Source of the DNA: an uncultured Eubacteriales bacterium
GTDB lineage: Bacteria > Bacillota > Clostridia > Lachnospirales > Anaerotignaceae
Assembly: GCA_959604475.1 (NCBI GenBank)
Contig: CAUHBX010000014.1
Span: 1 to 10,436 of the forward strand
DNA: 10,436 bases
Direction of reading: 5' to 3'
This document shows, in pieces, positions 1 to 6,180 of the stretch. Numbering within the stretch: position 1 is the first letter of the stretch; every line of letters begins with the position of its first letter. The notes beneath the pieces were generated by a model. It was not told where the DNA came from and did not search any database. It saw nothing but the letters and a program-made list of their open reading frames with translations. Both the position numbers and the translations under genes were made by a program.

Positions 1-210
1 AAAACTCAGTATTCACTGTCTGACGACCCTCTTAAGATGGGACGTCCAGAGGGCTTCAGGGTTACGGTAAGAAATATGAAGGTTTCGGCCGGAGCGGGAT
101 TCATTGTAGTCCTTACAGGAGATGTTATGACTATGCCGGGACTTCCTAAGGTTCCGTCCGCTGAAAACGTGGATGTTGATGAAAACGGAAAAATTATAGG
201 TTTATTCTGA
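1..210 (+). CDS. fhs: Formate-tetrahydrofolate ligase, C-terminal fragment
   Basis: This is the last 69 codons of an ATP-dependent formate-tetrahydrofolate ligase (10-formyl-THF synthetase), a cytoplasmic enzyme that charges formate onto THF. The 5' part lies outside the window. The reading frame is open from base 1 to the TGA at 208-210. The visible tail has the typical family ending: a YSLSDDP stretch, [32 protein letters not shown] and a final GKIIGLF. The next gene, fchA, starts 15 bases after the stop and folD follows, so formate activation, cyclization and reduction are encoded in pathway order. The assignment rests on recognising this conserved C-terminus. Nothing can be said about the catalytic P-loop, which is not in view. 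Confidence 0.93.
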   Translation, partial: KTQYSLSDDPLKMGRPEGFRVTVRNMKVSAGAGFIVVLTGDVMTMPGLPKVPSAENVDVDENGKIIGLF

Positions 211-225
211 TTTGTGGGTGGTCAA

Positions 226-855
226 ATGGATACACAGATAAATAAAGCATGGTTTGAGGTTCTTGCTTCGGCCTCGCCCACACCGGGCGGCGGCGGTGCC
301 GCCGCCCTTGCGGGAGCAGCGGGAGCGGCCCTTGGAATGATGGTTGCCAATTTGACTGTTGGCAAGAAGAAATATGCCAATGTCGAGGAAGAAATTAAAA
401 ACCATCTGAAAAGGCTTAATGGTCTTATGGATGAAATGCTTTCCTTAATTGAAGAAGACGCGGTCGGATTTGCACCGCTGGCAGCGGCTTATTCTCTTCC
501 GTCCTCAACCGATGAAGAGAAGAGAAAAAAGGAAGCTGTGATGGCAAAGGCCCTTAAGGAGGCATGTCGGGTTCCGCTCAGAACTATGGAGGCCGGGGTT
601 GAGATACTTGAGAGTATTGAGGTGCTTTCTGTAAAAGGCAGCGTAATGGCCGTAAGCGATGCCGGAGTTGCAGCCCAATTCATAAGGACTGCAGTTCTCG
701 GCGCGTCAATGAATGTGTTTATTAACACAAAGTCCATGAATGATAAGGATTTGGCTCTTGAATATAATAATAGAGCTGAAAGCCTTAACAGGGAGGCGGC
801 CCAGAGGGCAGACAAAATTTTCATTAGAATAGAGGAGGCGCTCAAATGTCGATAA
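226..855 (+). CDS. fchA: Methenyl-THF cyclohydrolase / formiminoTHF cyclodeaminase family protein (FchA)
   Basis: This 209-residue protein belongs to the cyclodeaminase/cyclohydrolase family (FTCD_C). In clostridia, members next to fhs and folD interconvert 10-formyl-THF and 5,10-methenyl-THF. The hallmark is the glycine/alanine-rich segment at residues 17-51, beginning SPTPGGGG and ending with a basic GKKKYA. Further family signs are EDAVGF near residue 77 and SDAGVAA near 144. Length is normal for the stand-alone family. A GTG at 214 is in frame, but only the ATG at 226 has a Shine-Dalgarno-like GGGTGG just upstream (216-221), so ATG 226 is preferred. The gene lies 15 bases after fhs and its last codons overlap the folD start by 10 bases, which suggests coupled translation. 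A formimino-THF (histidine or glycine breakdown) role is the alternative, but the context favours cyclohydrolase. Confidence 0.88.
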   Translation: MDTQINKAWFEVLASASPTPGGGGAAALAGAAGAALGMMVANLTVGKKKYANVEEEIKNHLKRLNGLMDEMLSLIEEDAVGFAPLAAAYSLPSSTDEEKRKKEAVMAKALKEACRVPLRTMEAGVEILESIEVLSVKGSVMAVSDAGVAAQFIRTAVLGASMNVFINTKSMNDKDLALEYNNRAESLNREAAQRADKIFIRIEEALKCR

Positions 856-1691
856 TAAAGGGAGCACAGGTTGTAGAGGCAATGGGGGCTGAAATTAAGG
901 AACAGGTGGAAAGACTGAACGCTGCGGGCGTTGAGCCGTGTCTTGCTATACTTCGCGTGGGAACGGACGGAAGCCAGATAGCCTATGAAAAAGGCGCAAA
1001 AAAACGTATGGAAGCTAACGGAATTAAATGCTGTGTGACGGAGCTTGCCGAGGACATAACCCAGTCCGATTTTGAAGCTGAGTTTAAAAAACTTAATGAG
1101 GACTGCAAGGTGCACGGTATTCTCGTCCTTCAGCCTTTGCCTGGGCATTTGAGCATTGAACCGCTGAAAAATACTATAAATCCTATTAAAGATGTTGATG
1201 CCATCAGCCCTGTAAATCTTTATAAAGTTATGGCAGGAGACCCGACTGGCTATGCCCCATGCACGGCGGAAGGGGTTATAGAAATACTAGACTGGATGAA
1301 AACACAGTACAGAGGCAAGAAATGTGCCGTTGTCGGCTGTTCTTTAGTGGTAGGCAGGCCATTAGGACTTCTCCTGCTGGCCAGGGATGCCACAGTTACA
1401 TTCTGCCATGAATTTACTGTAGATGTACCGAAGGAAACGAGAGACGCTGATATACTTGTCGTTGCTGCCGGAGTGCCTAAGCTCATAGGTGCAGGACACG
1501 TAAATAAAAATATGACTGTAATTGATGTGGGAATAAATGTAGGAAGCGACGGAAAGATGTGCGGGGATGTTGATTTTGATACTGTGGAGCCTTTAGTGGC
1601 CGACATAACTCCTGTACCCGGCGGCGCGGGCACGGTTACAACGTCAGTTCTTGCTAAACATGTTGTTAAGGCGGCTATGACCCTTAACTGA
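846..1691 (+). CDS. folD: Methylenetetrahydrofolate dehydrogenase (FolD family, probably monofunctional)
   Basis: This 281-residue cytoplasmic enzyme interconverts 5,10-methylene-THF and 5,10-methenyl-THF using a nicotinamide cofactor. The Rossmann motif VVGCSLVVGRP lies at 162-172, the KDVD motif at 115-118, and the C-terminal signature PGGAGTVTTSVL at 258-269. In the substrate site the family tyrosine is kept (Y47), but my ungapped by-eye alignment puts Ala51 where bifunctional enzymes have the catalytic lysine (human Lys56), and Leu95 where they have glutamine (human Gln100). The aspartate of KDVD is kept. Cyclohydrolase activity may therefore be absent and left to FchA upstream; this is inference. 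The ATG at 846 has GAGGAGG at 832-838 and overlaps the fchA end by 10 bases. Family membership is certain; the loss of the second activity is a prediction. Confidence 0.95.
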   Translation: MSIIKGAQVVEAMGAEIKEQVERLNAAGVEPCLAILRVGTDGSQIAYEKGAKKRMEANGIKCCVTELAEDITQSDFEAEFKKLNEDCKVHGILVLQPLPGHLSIEPLKNTINPIKDVDAISPVNLYKVMAGDPTGYAPCTAEGVIEILDWMKTQYRGKKCAVVGCSLVVGRPLGLLLLARDATVTFCHEFTVDVPKETRDADILVVAAGVPKLIGAGHVNKNMTVIDVGINVGSDGKMCGDVDFDTVEPLVADITPVPGGAGTVTTSVLAKHVVKAAMTLN

Positions 1692-1710
1692 ATGAAGGAG
1701 AGGATACCTT

Positions 1711-3012
1711 ATGGCAAAATATGAGCTTAGATACGGAGATGGAATCGTATCGTTCGAGTACGATGAAAAGAATGTAATTGATGTTATTAACGCGAATATC
1801 ATGGAGGAGACAACGCTTTCATCGGAGGAAGTAATCAGAAACGCTGTGGAAAATCCCATAGGAACGCCCAAGCTTGAGGAAATGGTTACTCCGGAATCTA
1901 AGGTTGTTCTTGCAATCGGAGACAAAACCAGGCTTTGGACAAAGCAGAGCCTGATGATTAAGGTTATTATGGAAAAGCTTGGCGAAATAGGGGTTCCCGA
2001 TGAAAATGTAACAATAATTTCATGCGTAGGGGGACATCCTAGCCAGACGCCTGAGGAAATAGAGGCTGCGGTCGGAGCCGACATGATGAAAAGGGTTAAG
2101 GTAATTGAGCATAACAGCTATGCTGATGACGATTACTTTTCGTATCTTGGCACAACAAAAATTGGTACGCCTGTATATATAAATAAAATTGCACAGGACG
2201 CTGACTGCCTCATACTTCTTGGCGGAGTTGTTTATCATTTCCTTGCTGGATTTGGAGGGGGAAGAAAAATGGTTCTTCCCGGACTCTGTTCTCAAAAGAC
2301 AATCATAGCGAACCATATACATTCCCTTGGGCCTAATTTAGGCGATGGCACAAGCCCCTTTGTTAAAGTAGGGGCCATGGATGACAGCAATCCCTTTGCA
2401 GCTGATATGATGGAGGCTGCCAAAATGGCTGAACCTGAATTTATTGTTAATGTTGTTGTAAACGACGACGGAAAAATAACACACGCGTTTGCGGGAGATA
2501 TGGTTGAGGCTCATCAGAAGGCGGTGGAGGTTATTATAGAAAGGGACGGCGTGCCTGTTAAGGAGCTTGCCGATATGGCTATCGTTTCAGGTGGCGGCTA
2601 TCCTAAGGATATCAATCTTTATCAGAGTACAAAGCCCATGGTAAACGCTGCGGGCGGCCTTAAAGACCACGGAATAATGATACTGCTGCATGAGGAGAGG
2701 GACGGCGTTGGTCATGCTGACATGGAAAAAATGCTGGTAGAAATGGATACGACCCTCGAGAGAGAAAAATATCTCAGAGAAAATTATAACGTTGGCCGCA
2801 ATCTTGCTTTCTACACATGTGAGATGGCAGACAAATACGATATAATTTTAGTTTCCTCAATTGATGAAAAGTATGTTAAAAAGACTAATCTTAAGCTTGT
2901 AAGGTCAATTGACGAAGCCCTTGAGCTTGCGTATAAAATAGCCGGAAGAAAAGACTTAAGGACATATATTATGCCATTCGGCTCAAATACCCTTCCTCTG
3001 CTTCAAAAATAA
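1711..3012 (+). CDS. LarA-family nickel-pincer racemase/epimerase homologue
   Basis: This 433-residue soluble protein belongs to the lactate racemase LarA family (DUF2088 plus C-terminal domain), which uses a nickel pincer nucleotide to racemise or epimerise 2-hydroxyacids. Compared with Lactiplantibacillus plantarum LarA from memory, it keeps DKTR at 71-74 (substrate arginine R74), GGH at 107-109 (H109), H176 in YHFLAGFGGGRK with K186 as the likely cofactor-anchoring lysine, H202 sixteen residues later, and LYQSTK at 303-308 (Q305, K308). The arginine that often follows the first histidine is proline here (P110). Lactate need not be the substrate, because the family includes racemases for other hydroxyacids. 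The ATG follows AAGGAGAGG (1695-1703) and lies 19 bases after folD, so the gene looks like part of the folate operon. The cofactor-making genes larB, larC and larE are not in the window. Confidence 0.85.
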   Translation: MAKYELRYGDGIVSFEYDEKNVIDVINANIMEETTLSSEEVIRNAVENPIGTPKLEEMVTPESKVVLAIGDKTRLWTKQSLMIKVIMEKLGEIGVPDENVTIISCVGGHPSQTPEEIEAAVGADMMKRVKVIEHNSYADDDYFSYLGTTKIGTPVYINKIAQDADCLILLGGVVYHFLAGFGGGRKMVLPGLCSQKTIIANHIHSLGPNLGDGTSPFVKVGAMDDSNPFAADMMEAAKMAEPEFIVNVVVNDDGKITHAFAGDMVEAHQKAVEVIIERDGVPVKELADMAIVSGGGYPKDINLYQSTKPMVNAAGGLKDHGIMILLHEERDGVGHADMEKMLVEMDTTLEREKYLRENYNVGRNLAFYTCEMADKYDIILVSSIDEKYVKKTNLKLVRSIDEALELAYKIAGRKDLRTYIMPFGSNTLPLLQK

Positions 3013-3015
3013 TTA

Positions 3016-3047
3016 AAAGCCGGCGATATTCAAATATCGCCGGCTTT
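3016..3047. terminator. Bidirectional rho-independent terminator between larA-like and DUF3795-like genes
   Basis: A perfect 14-bp inverted repeat has arms AAAGCCGGCGATAT (3016-3029) and its exact complement (3034-3047) around the four-base loop TTCA. The stem core is GC-rich. T-rich bases follow the right arm on the + strand, and the A-rich stretch before the left arm would give a U-rich tail on the - strand. It lies four bases after the stop of the LarA-like gene and should end the folate operon. The - strand gene ends inside it: the right arm encodes its last residues and the stop codon uses the loop. Confidence 0.9.
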
Positions 3048-3455
3048 ATTGTGGCACTCACTGCATTCACGGTCATGAATTGATATAATTCCTCCGCAAT
3101 CGGGGCACGTATATTTTTTCTTCTGCTGCTCCATAAATTCTGCTAACCCATACTCCTTCACAAACATGCTGTTTTCAATTAAGCTTGTTTTATACCGCAC
3201 ATTGTAGCTTTTTTCAAGCCGTATAATCTGCTTGCAAGGATAAGTACTGCATTCATAGCAATATGTAAAGCCCATTTCGACTACGCAATCTTTAATTTTA
3301 CATTTACGGCAGTGCTCGGGCTTATCTATATCACTGTTGAAACAGCCGCTGCATGGCTGTTTGCTGTAACAGTGTTTATAGCAGACCATACAGTTCATTC
3401 CGCATGGGGCGAACATATTGGTTTTGATGCATTCCTCCGGCATTTTCATAGGCAT
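3030..3455 (-). CDS. Cysteine-rich DUF3795-like protein with C-terminal zinc ribbon
   Basis: This 141-residue protein has 17 cysteines and no signal peptide or membrane segment. The N-terminal part matches the DUF3795 pattern: APCGMNCMVC (C18, C22, C25), then CSGC (C35, C38), CRKCKIKDC (C49, C52, C57) and CYECSTYPC (C66, C69, C74). After a mostly charged middle section, a separate ribbon is formed by CPDC (C117, C120) and CSEC (C131, C134). These spacings suggest binding of zinc or possibly iron-sulfur clusters; the function is unknown. The chosen ATG at 3455 has AGAGG four bases upstream. In-frame ATGs at 3449 and 3443 are alternatives, and the former has a more usual 10-base spacing. The gene converges on the LarA-like gene and diverges from mgtC. 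Confidence 0.8.
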   Translation of the reverse strand: MPMKMPEECIKTNMFAPCGMNCMVCYKHCYSKQPCSGCFNSDIDKPEHCRKCKIKDCVVEMGFTYCYECSTYPCKQIIRLEKSYNVRYKTSLIENSMFVKEYGLAEFMEQQKKKYTCPDCGGIISIHDRECSECHNKAGDI

Positions 3456-3540
3456 TTATCCTCTGCTGTTATATCATAGTTTATTAGGTATATCTTATCA
3501 TAGCCGTTACTTATTTACTACATGTATGGCATAATTTTTT

Positions 3541-3570
3541 AGTATATAAAGATTTATGGGGAGTTTACAA
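3541..3570 (-). promoter_or_regulatory. Predicted sigma-A promoter for the cysteine-rich gene
   Basis: Read on the - strand, TTGTAA (3570-3565) is followed after 18 bases by TATACT (3546-3541). Both are close to the -35 and -10 consensus. Transcription would start near 3534 and leave a leader of about 80 bases before the ATG at 3455. The -35 box overlaps that of the + strand promoter for mgtC. This is a by-eye prediction; weaker -10-like hexamers (TATGAT) also occur closer to the gene. Confidence 0.5.
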
Positions 3571-3593
3571 TTGAATGCTTTATATAGTATACT
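3564..3593 (+). promoter_or_regulatory. Predicted sigma-A promoter for the mgtC-to-mfd operon
   Basis: TTTACA (3564-3569) and TATACT (3588-3593) are separated by 18 bases, a good match to a housekeeping promoter. Initiation would fall near 3600, giving a leader of about 40 bases before the mgtC ATG, too short for a magnesium riboswitch. No terminator was seen between here and the end of mfd, so this promoter could serve the whole cluster. Confidence 0.6.
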
Positions 3594-3638
3594 GAAAAAT
3601 ACAACACATATTCGAATGATTATTCAGGGGGATTGCAT

Positions 3639-4328
3639 ATGGATTTTATTCCTGATTATTTAAGGGAAATTAATATACAGTCTGTAGTATTGAGATTTTT
3701 ATTTGCGGCTGTCTGCAGCGGTATAATCGGAACCAGCCGACGAAGAAGACAGCATGCCGCCGGGCTTAGGACGCACCTTTTAGTATGTGTCGGAGCTGCG
3801 TCAATAATGATGATAAACCAGTACACGTACCAATACATGGGCTGGGGCGGAGATGTAGGCAGAATGGGAGCGCAGGTTGTAAGCGGCATTGGCTTTCTTG
3901 GCGCCGGCACAATACTTGTAACGGGAAAGAAACATATAAAAGGGCTTACCTCGGCCGCCGGGCTTTGGGCTTCTGCATGTATGGGGCTTGCCGTTGGCAT
4001 TGGGTTTTATGAAGCTGCCGCCGTTATGTGCCTGCTCCTATTTATTATATTGTCTGTGCTTGAGCATTTTGACGAGGAATATATAAAGACTTCAAGGGAA
4101 AGAATGGTATATGTGGAATACAGCAGTACAATGCCGCTAAGCTGTGTAATAAAAGGCGTCAGGGAACAGGGCTGGCATGTGAGCGGTATAGAGCAGATAA
4201 ACACAAAAATGGATAATATCAATTCATTTGTCCTGGTTATTGATGTAAAAAACAAAGACATGAGAAATGAAAAGGCTCTTGAGAGGCTTGGGGATATAGA
4301 AGGGGTATTTTTTGTCGAGGAAATTTAA
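3639..4328 (+). CDS. MgtC/SapB family membrane protein
   Basis: This 229-residue inner-membrane protein belongs to the MgtC/SapB family, known from magnesium limitation and intracellular survival in some bacteria; its role here is unknown. The conserved core is clear: AGLRTHLLVCVGAA at 41-54, then D72 and R75 leading into AQVVSGIGFLGAG at 78-90, and IKGLTSAAGLWASACMGLAVG at about 100-120. About five hydrophobic segments can be seen, near 15-31, 46-63, 78-95, 105-124 and 126-143. A soluble C-terminal domain (about 150-229) has the hydrophobic pattern expected of the ACT-like tail found in many members. A TTG at 3633 is in frame, but AGGGGGA (3626-3632) is correctly spaced only for the ATG at 3639. 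Length is typical. The gene opens the + strand cluster and is divergent from the cysteine-rich gene. Confidence 0.92.
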   Translation: MDFIPDYLREINIQSVVLRFLFAAVCSGIIGTSRRRRQHAAGLRTHLLVCVGAASIMMINQYTYQYMGWGGDVGRMGAQVVSGIGFLGAGTILVTGKKHIKGLTSAAGLWASACMGLAVGIGFYEAAAVMCLLLFIILSVLEHFDEEYIKTSRERMVYVEYSSTMPLSCVIKGVREQGWHVSGIEQINTKMDNINSFVLVIDVKNKDMRNEKALERLGDIEGVFFVEEI

Positions 4329-4385
4329 ATGTTATCCTTGAAAATACTTACGGTCTGTGGCAGAATGTAATCCGAAGGTGAAAAA

Positions 4386-4934
4386 ATGAAGCTTAAAGAT
4401 TTCAGACAGACCAGGATGGGAAAGTTTTTAAGCAGTTATGAACTTACCTATATGAATAAAGAAGGAAAAGAAAAGGTATATGAGATGGTCAGCCGGGAGA
4501 GTAATCTGTCGGCCCTTTCTGTCGGAAAGAGGACTGCCGGCGTGGCGGTTGCTGGCTTTATGGCTGACAGAATACTTTTGATAAAGGAATTCAGAATGGG
4601 CGTAAACGGCTATGTATGGGCGTTTCCCGCCGGACTTATTGACGGGGATGAAACACCGGAGCAGGCTGCCCGCAGGGAGCTTAAAGAGGAAACAGGCCTG
4701 AACATAACAAAAATAAAGGATATATTAAAGCCGTCGTTTTCCTGCAGCGGGGTTACAGACGAAAAAAGCGTTATAATATTCTGCGAGGTTGACGGAAAAA
4801 TAGAAAAATGTGATTTCCCTGATGAGGAAATACAAGCCGGGCTATATACAAAGGAAGAGGTTAAAATACTGCTTAGGAACGAGTGCTTCTCGGCAAGAAG
4901 CCAGGCAGTATGCTATTTATGGGCAAAGGACTGA
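4386..4934 (+). CDS. Nudix hydrolase, ADP-ribose pyrophosphatase-like
   Basis: This 182-residue cytoplasmic protein has a perfect Nudix box at residues 83-105 (G83, E89, then REL at 97-99, EE at 101-102, G104, L105), the magnesium-binding loop-helix that hydrolyses nucleoside diphosphates linked to another group. The preceding WAFPAGLIDG and the overall length resemble the NudF/ADP-ribose pyrophosphatase group, so ADP-ribose or a related dinucleotide sugar is a likely substrate. Where that group usually has an SPG motif followed by a glutamate, this protein has SCSGVTDE at 119-126, so the substrate call is tentative. The ATG is preceded by GAAGGTG (4374-4380) and lies 57 bases after mgtC. The stop is five bases before the alaX-type gene, whose ribosome site is inside this gene's 3' end. 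Confidence 0.9.
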   Translation: MKLKDFRQTRMGKFLSSYELTYMNKEGKEKVYEMVSRESNLSALSVGKRTAGVAVAGFMADRILLIKEFRMGVNGYVWAFPAGLIDGDETPEQAARRELKEETGLNITKIKDILKPSFSCSGVTDEKSVIIFCEVDGKIEKCDFPDEEIQAGLYTKEEVKILLRNECFSARSQAVCYLWAKD

Positions 4935-4939
4935 TTTAG

Positions 4940-6094
4940 ATGACTGATAAATTATTTTATAAAAGCGTTGCGGACAGTGAGTTTGAAGCGGAGGTTAAAA
5001 GCTGTATAAAGACTGATAAGGGTTATCAAATAATTCTTGACAGGACTCTTTTTTATCCTGAGGGCGGCGGTCAGCCTGCTGACAACGGAACAATTGGCAA
5101 TGCCGAAATATATGATGTGCACGACAGAAACGGCGAGGTCGTGCATTATTCAGACAAACCTCTCGAAGTAGGCGTGAAGGTAAAAGGTTTTGTTGATATG
5201 GACAGAAGGCACAGGCTTATGCAGCAGCATTCGGGAGAGCATATAGTTTCCGGGCTTATACATAATAAGTTTGGTTACGATAACATTGGATTCCATATGG
5301 GCAGCGACTGCATAACAATTGATTTTAACGGTACGCTTACTGAACAGGATTTAAACGGAATAGAAAAGGAAGCAAATGAGATTATTTACAGGGACTTTGA
5401 ACCGCATATTTTTTATCCGTCAAGAGATGAACTGGCAAGGCTCGCCTATAGAAGCAAAAAGGAACTGGAAGGTAATGTAAGAATTGTAAGTTTTGCCCAA
5501 TGTGACACATGCGCCTGCTGCGGATTGCATGTCATAAGAACCGGGGAGATAGGAATAATAAAGATTATCGGATTTCAAAAATATAAGGGCGGGACAAGAG
5601 TCAGTATGCTTGCGGGACGGCAGGCATATGAAGACTATGCCAGAAAGGACAGCGCAGTACATGGCATATCAACCCTCCTTTCTGCAAAACCCTACGATAT
5701 TAAGACGGCGGTTGAAAAGTTAATGAATGAAAGGAACGAAATCAAGGAGAAGCTTGTAATTGCGAAAAGGAAAATATTTGAGATGAAAATGGCTTCTGTC
5801 AAGGACAATGAAAGGTGCCCCATTTTTTTTGAAGACGGTCTGGAGCCGTTTGAACTGAGACTTTTTGCGGACATGCTAATGGAGAAATTTCCTTCGGCGG
5901 CGGTATTTTGCGGAAATGATGAGGAAGGTTATAAATACGCGATAGGAAGTAACAAAGCCGATATAGTATCGTTTATTAAAGAGGCTAATAATGCGTTGAA
6001 CGGTAAGGGCGGCGGCAAGGGAAATATGGTTCAGGGGTCTTTTGCGGCAAAGGCTGATAAGATAGAGAGATACGTATGGAATGGATTAAAATAA
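4940..6094 (+). CDS. Alanyl-tRNA editing protein (AlaX-type with DHHA1 domain)
   Basis: This 384-residue protein is a free-standing relative of the AlaRS editing domain and is expected to remove serine or glycine wrongly attached to tRNA-Ala. The N-terminal part has FYPEGGGQPADNG at 38-50. The metal site consists of HSGEH (H97, H101) and the cysteine-rich CDTCACCGLH with C193 and H197 as the usual C-x3-H pair. A helical linker at about 254-290 leads to a C-terminal DHHA1-like domain with a GKGGGKGNMVQGSF loop at 355-368, like the end of AlaRS. No aminoacylation domain is present. The ATG at 4940 follows AAAGGA (4925-4930), within the Nudix gene's end, so translation may be coupled. The last 19 bases overlap an ATG-started hydrophobic reading frame that runs into pth. 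Confidence 0.92.
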   Translation: MTDKLFYKSVADSEFEAEVKSCIKTDKGYQIILDRTLFYPEGGGQPADNGTIGNAEIYDVHDRNGEVVHYSDKPLEVGVKVKGFVDMDRRHRLMQQHSGEHIVSGLIHNKFGYDNIGFHMGSDCITIDFNGTLTEQDLNGIEKEANEIIYRDFEPHIFYPSRDELARLAYRSKKELEGNVRIVSFAQCDTCACCGLHVIRTGEIGIIKIIGFQKYKGGTRVSMLAGRQAYEDYARKDSAVHGISTLLSAKPYDIKTAVEKLMNERNEIKEKLVIAKRKIFEMKMASVKDNERCPIFFEDGLEPFELRLFADMLMEKFPSAAVFCGNDEEGYKYAIGSNKADIVSFIKEANNALNGKGGGKGNMVQGSFAAKADKIERYVWNGLK

Positions 6095-6180
6095 TAATTT
6101 CAGCAGCTGTTCTTATATTTTTAGCCGTAATGGCGTATAAGACTATGTTCGCAGGAGTATTTAACAGCAGAGGTAATGAT
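6076..6180 (+). other. In-frame hydrophobic extension or small membrane ORF upstream of pth
   Basis: An ATG at 6076, 19 bases inside the end of the alaX-type gene, opens 35 codons that run without a stop into the usual pth start at 6181. The peptide begins MEWIKIIISAAVLIFLAVMA, a single strong transmembrane-like stretch with a charged start, followed by YKTMFAGVFNSRGND. A weak purine-rich AGAGAGA (6064-6070) lies five bases before the ATG. Codon choice resembles the neighbours. It may be an optional membrane anchor on Pth, a small membrane gene that has lost its stop, or simply open non-coding sequence. It is not part of the Pth family fold, which starts at MYVIIGLGNPG. Confidence 0.35.
6169..6174 (+). 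promoter_or_regulatory. Ribosome binding site fixing the pth start
   Basis: AGAGGT lies six bases before the ATG at 6181. It supports initiation of Pth at its family-standard first residue rather than only from the upstream in-frame ATG at 6076. Confidence 0.6.

Noticed and set aside
214..225. GTG start for fchA four codons upstream of the chosen ATG
   Set aside because: No Shine-Dalgarno-like sequence lies before GTG 214, while GGGTGG overlapping it is placed for ATG 226.
489..1148. Long - strand open frame across fchA and folD
   Set aside because: It is antisense to two clear genes, has no ribosome site or recognisable motif, and is best explained as a shadow frame.
3633..3638. TTG start for the MgtC-family gene
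   Set aside because: The AGGGGGA ribosome site abuts TTG 3633 with no spacer, but sits six bases before ATG 3639.
3600..3638. Magnesium riboswitch before the mgtC-type gene
   Set aside because: The predicted leader is only about 40 bases, far too short for an M-box or similar element, and no hairpin was seen.
4338..4366. Internal promoter before the Nudix gene (TTGAAA, 17 bases, CAGAAT)
   Set aside because: The -10 box matches only four of six consensus bases and the leader would be almost absent, so it is too weak to call.
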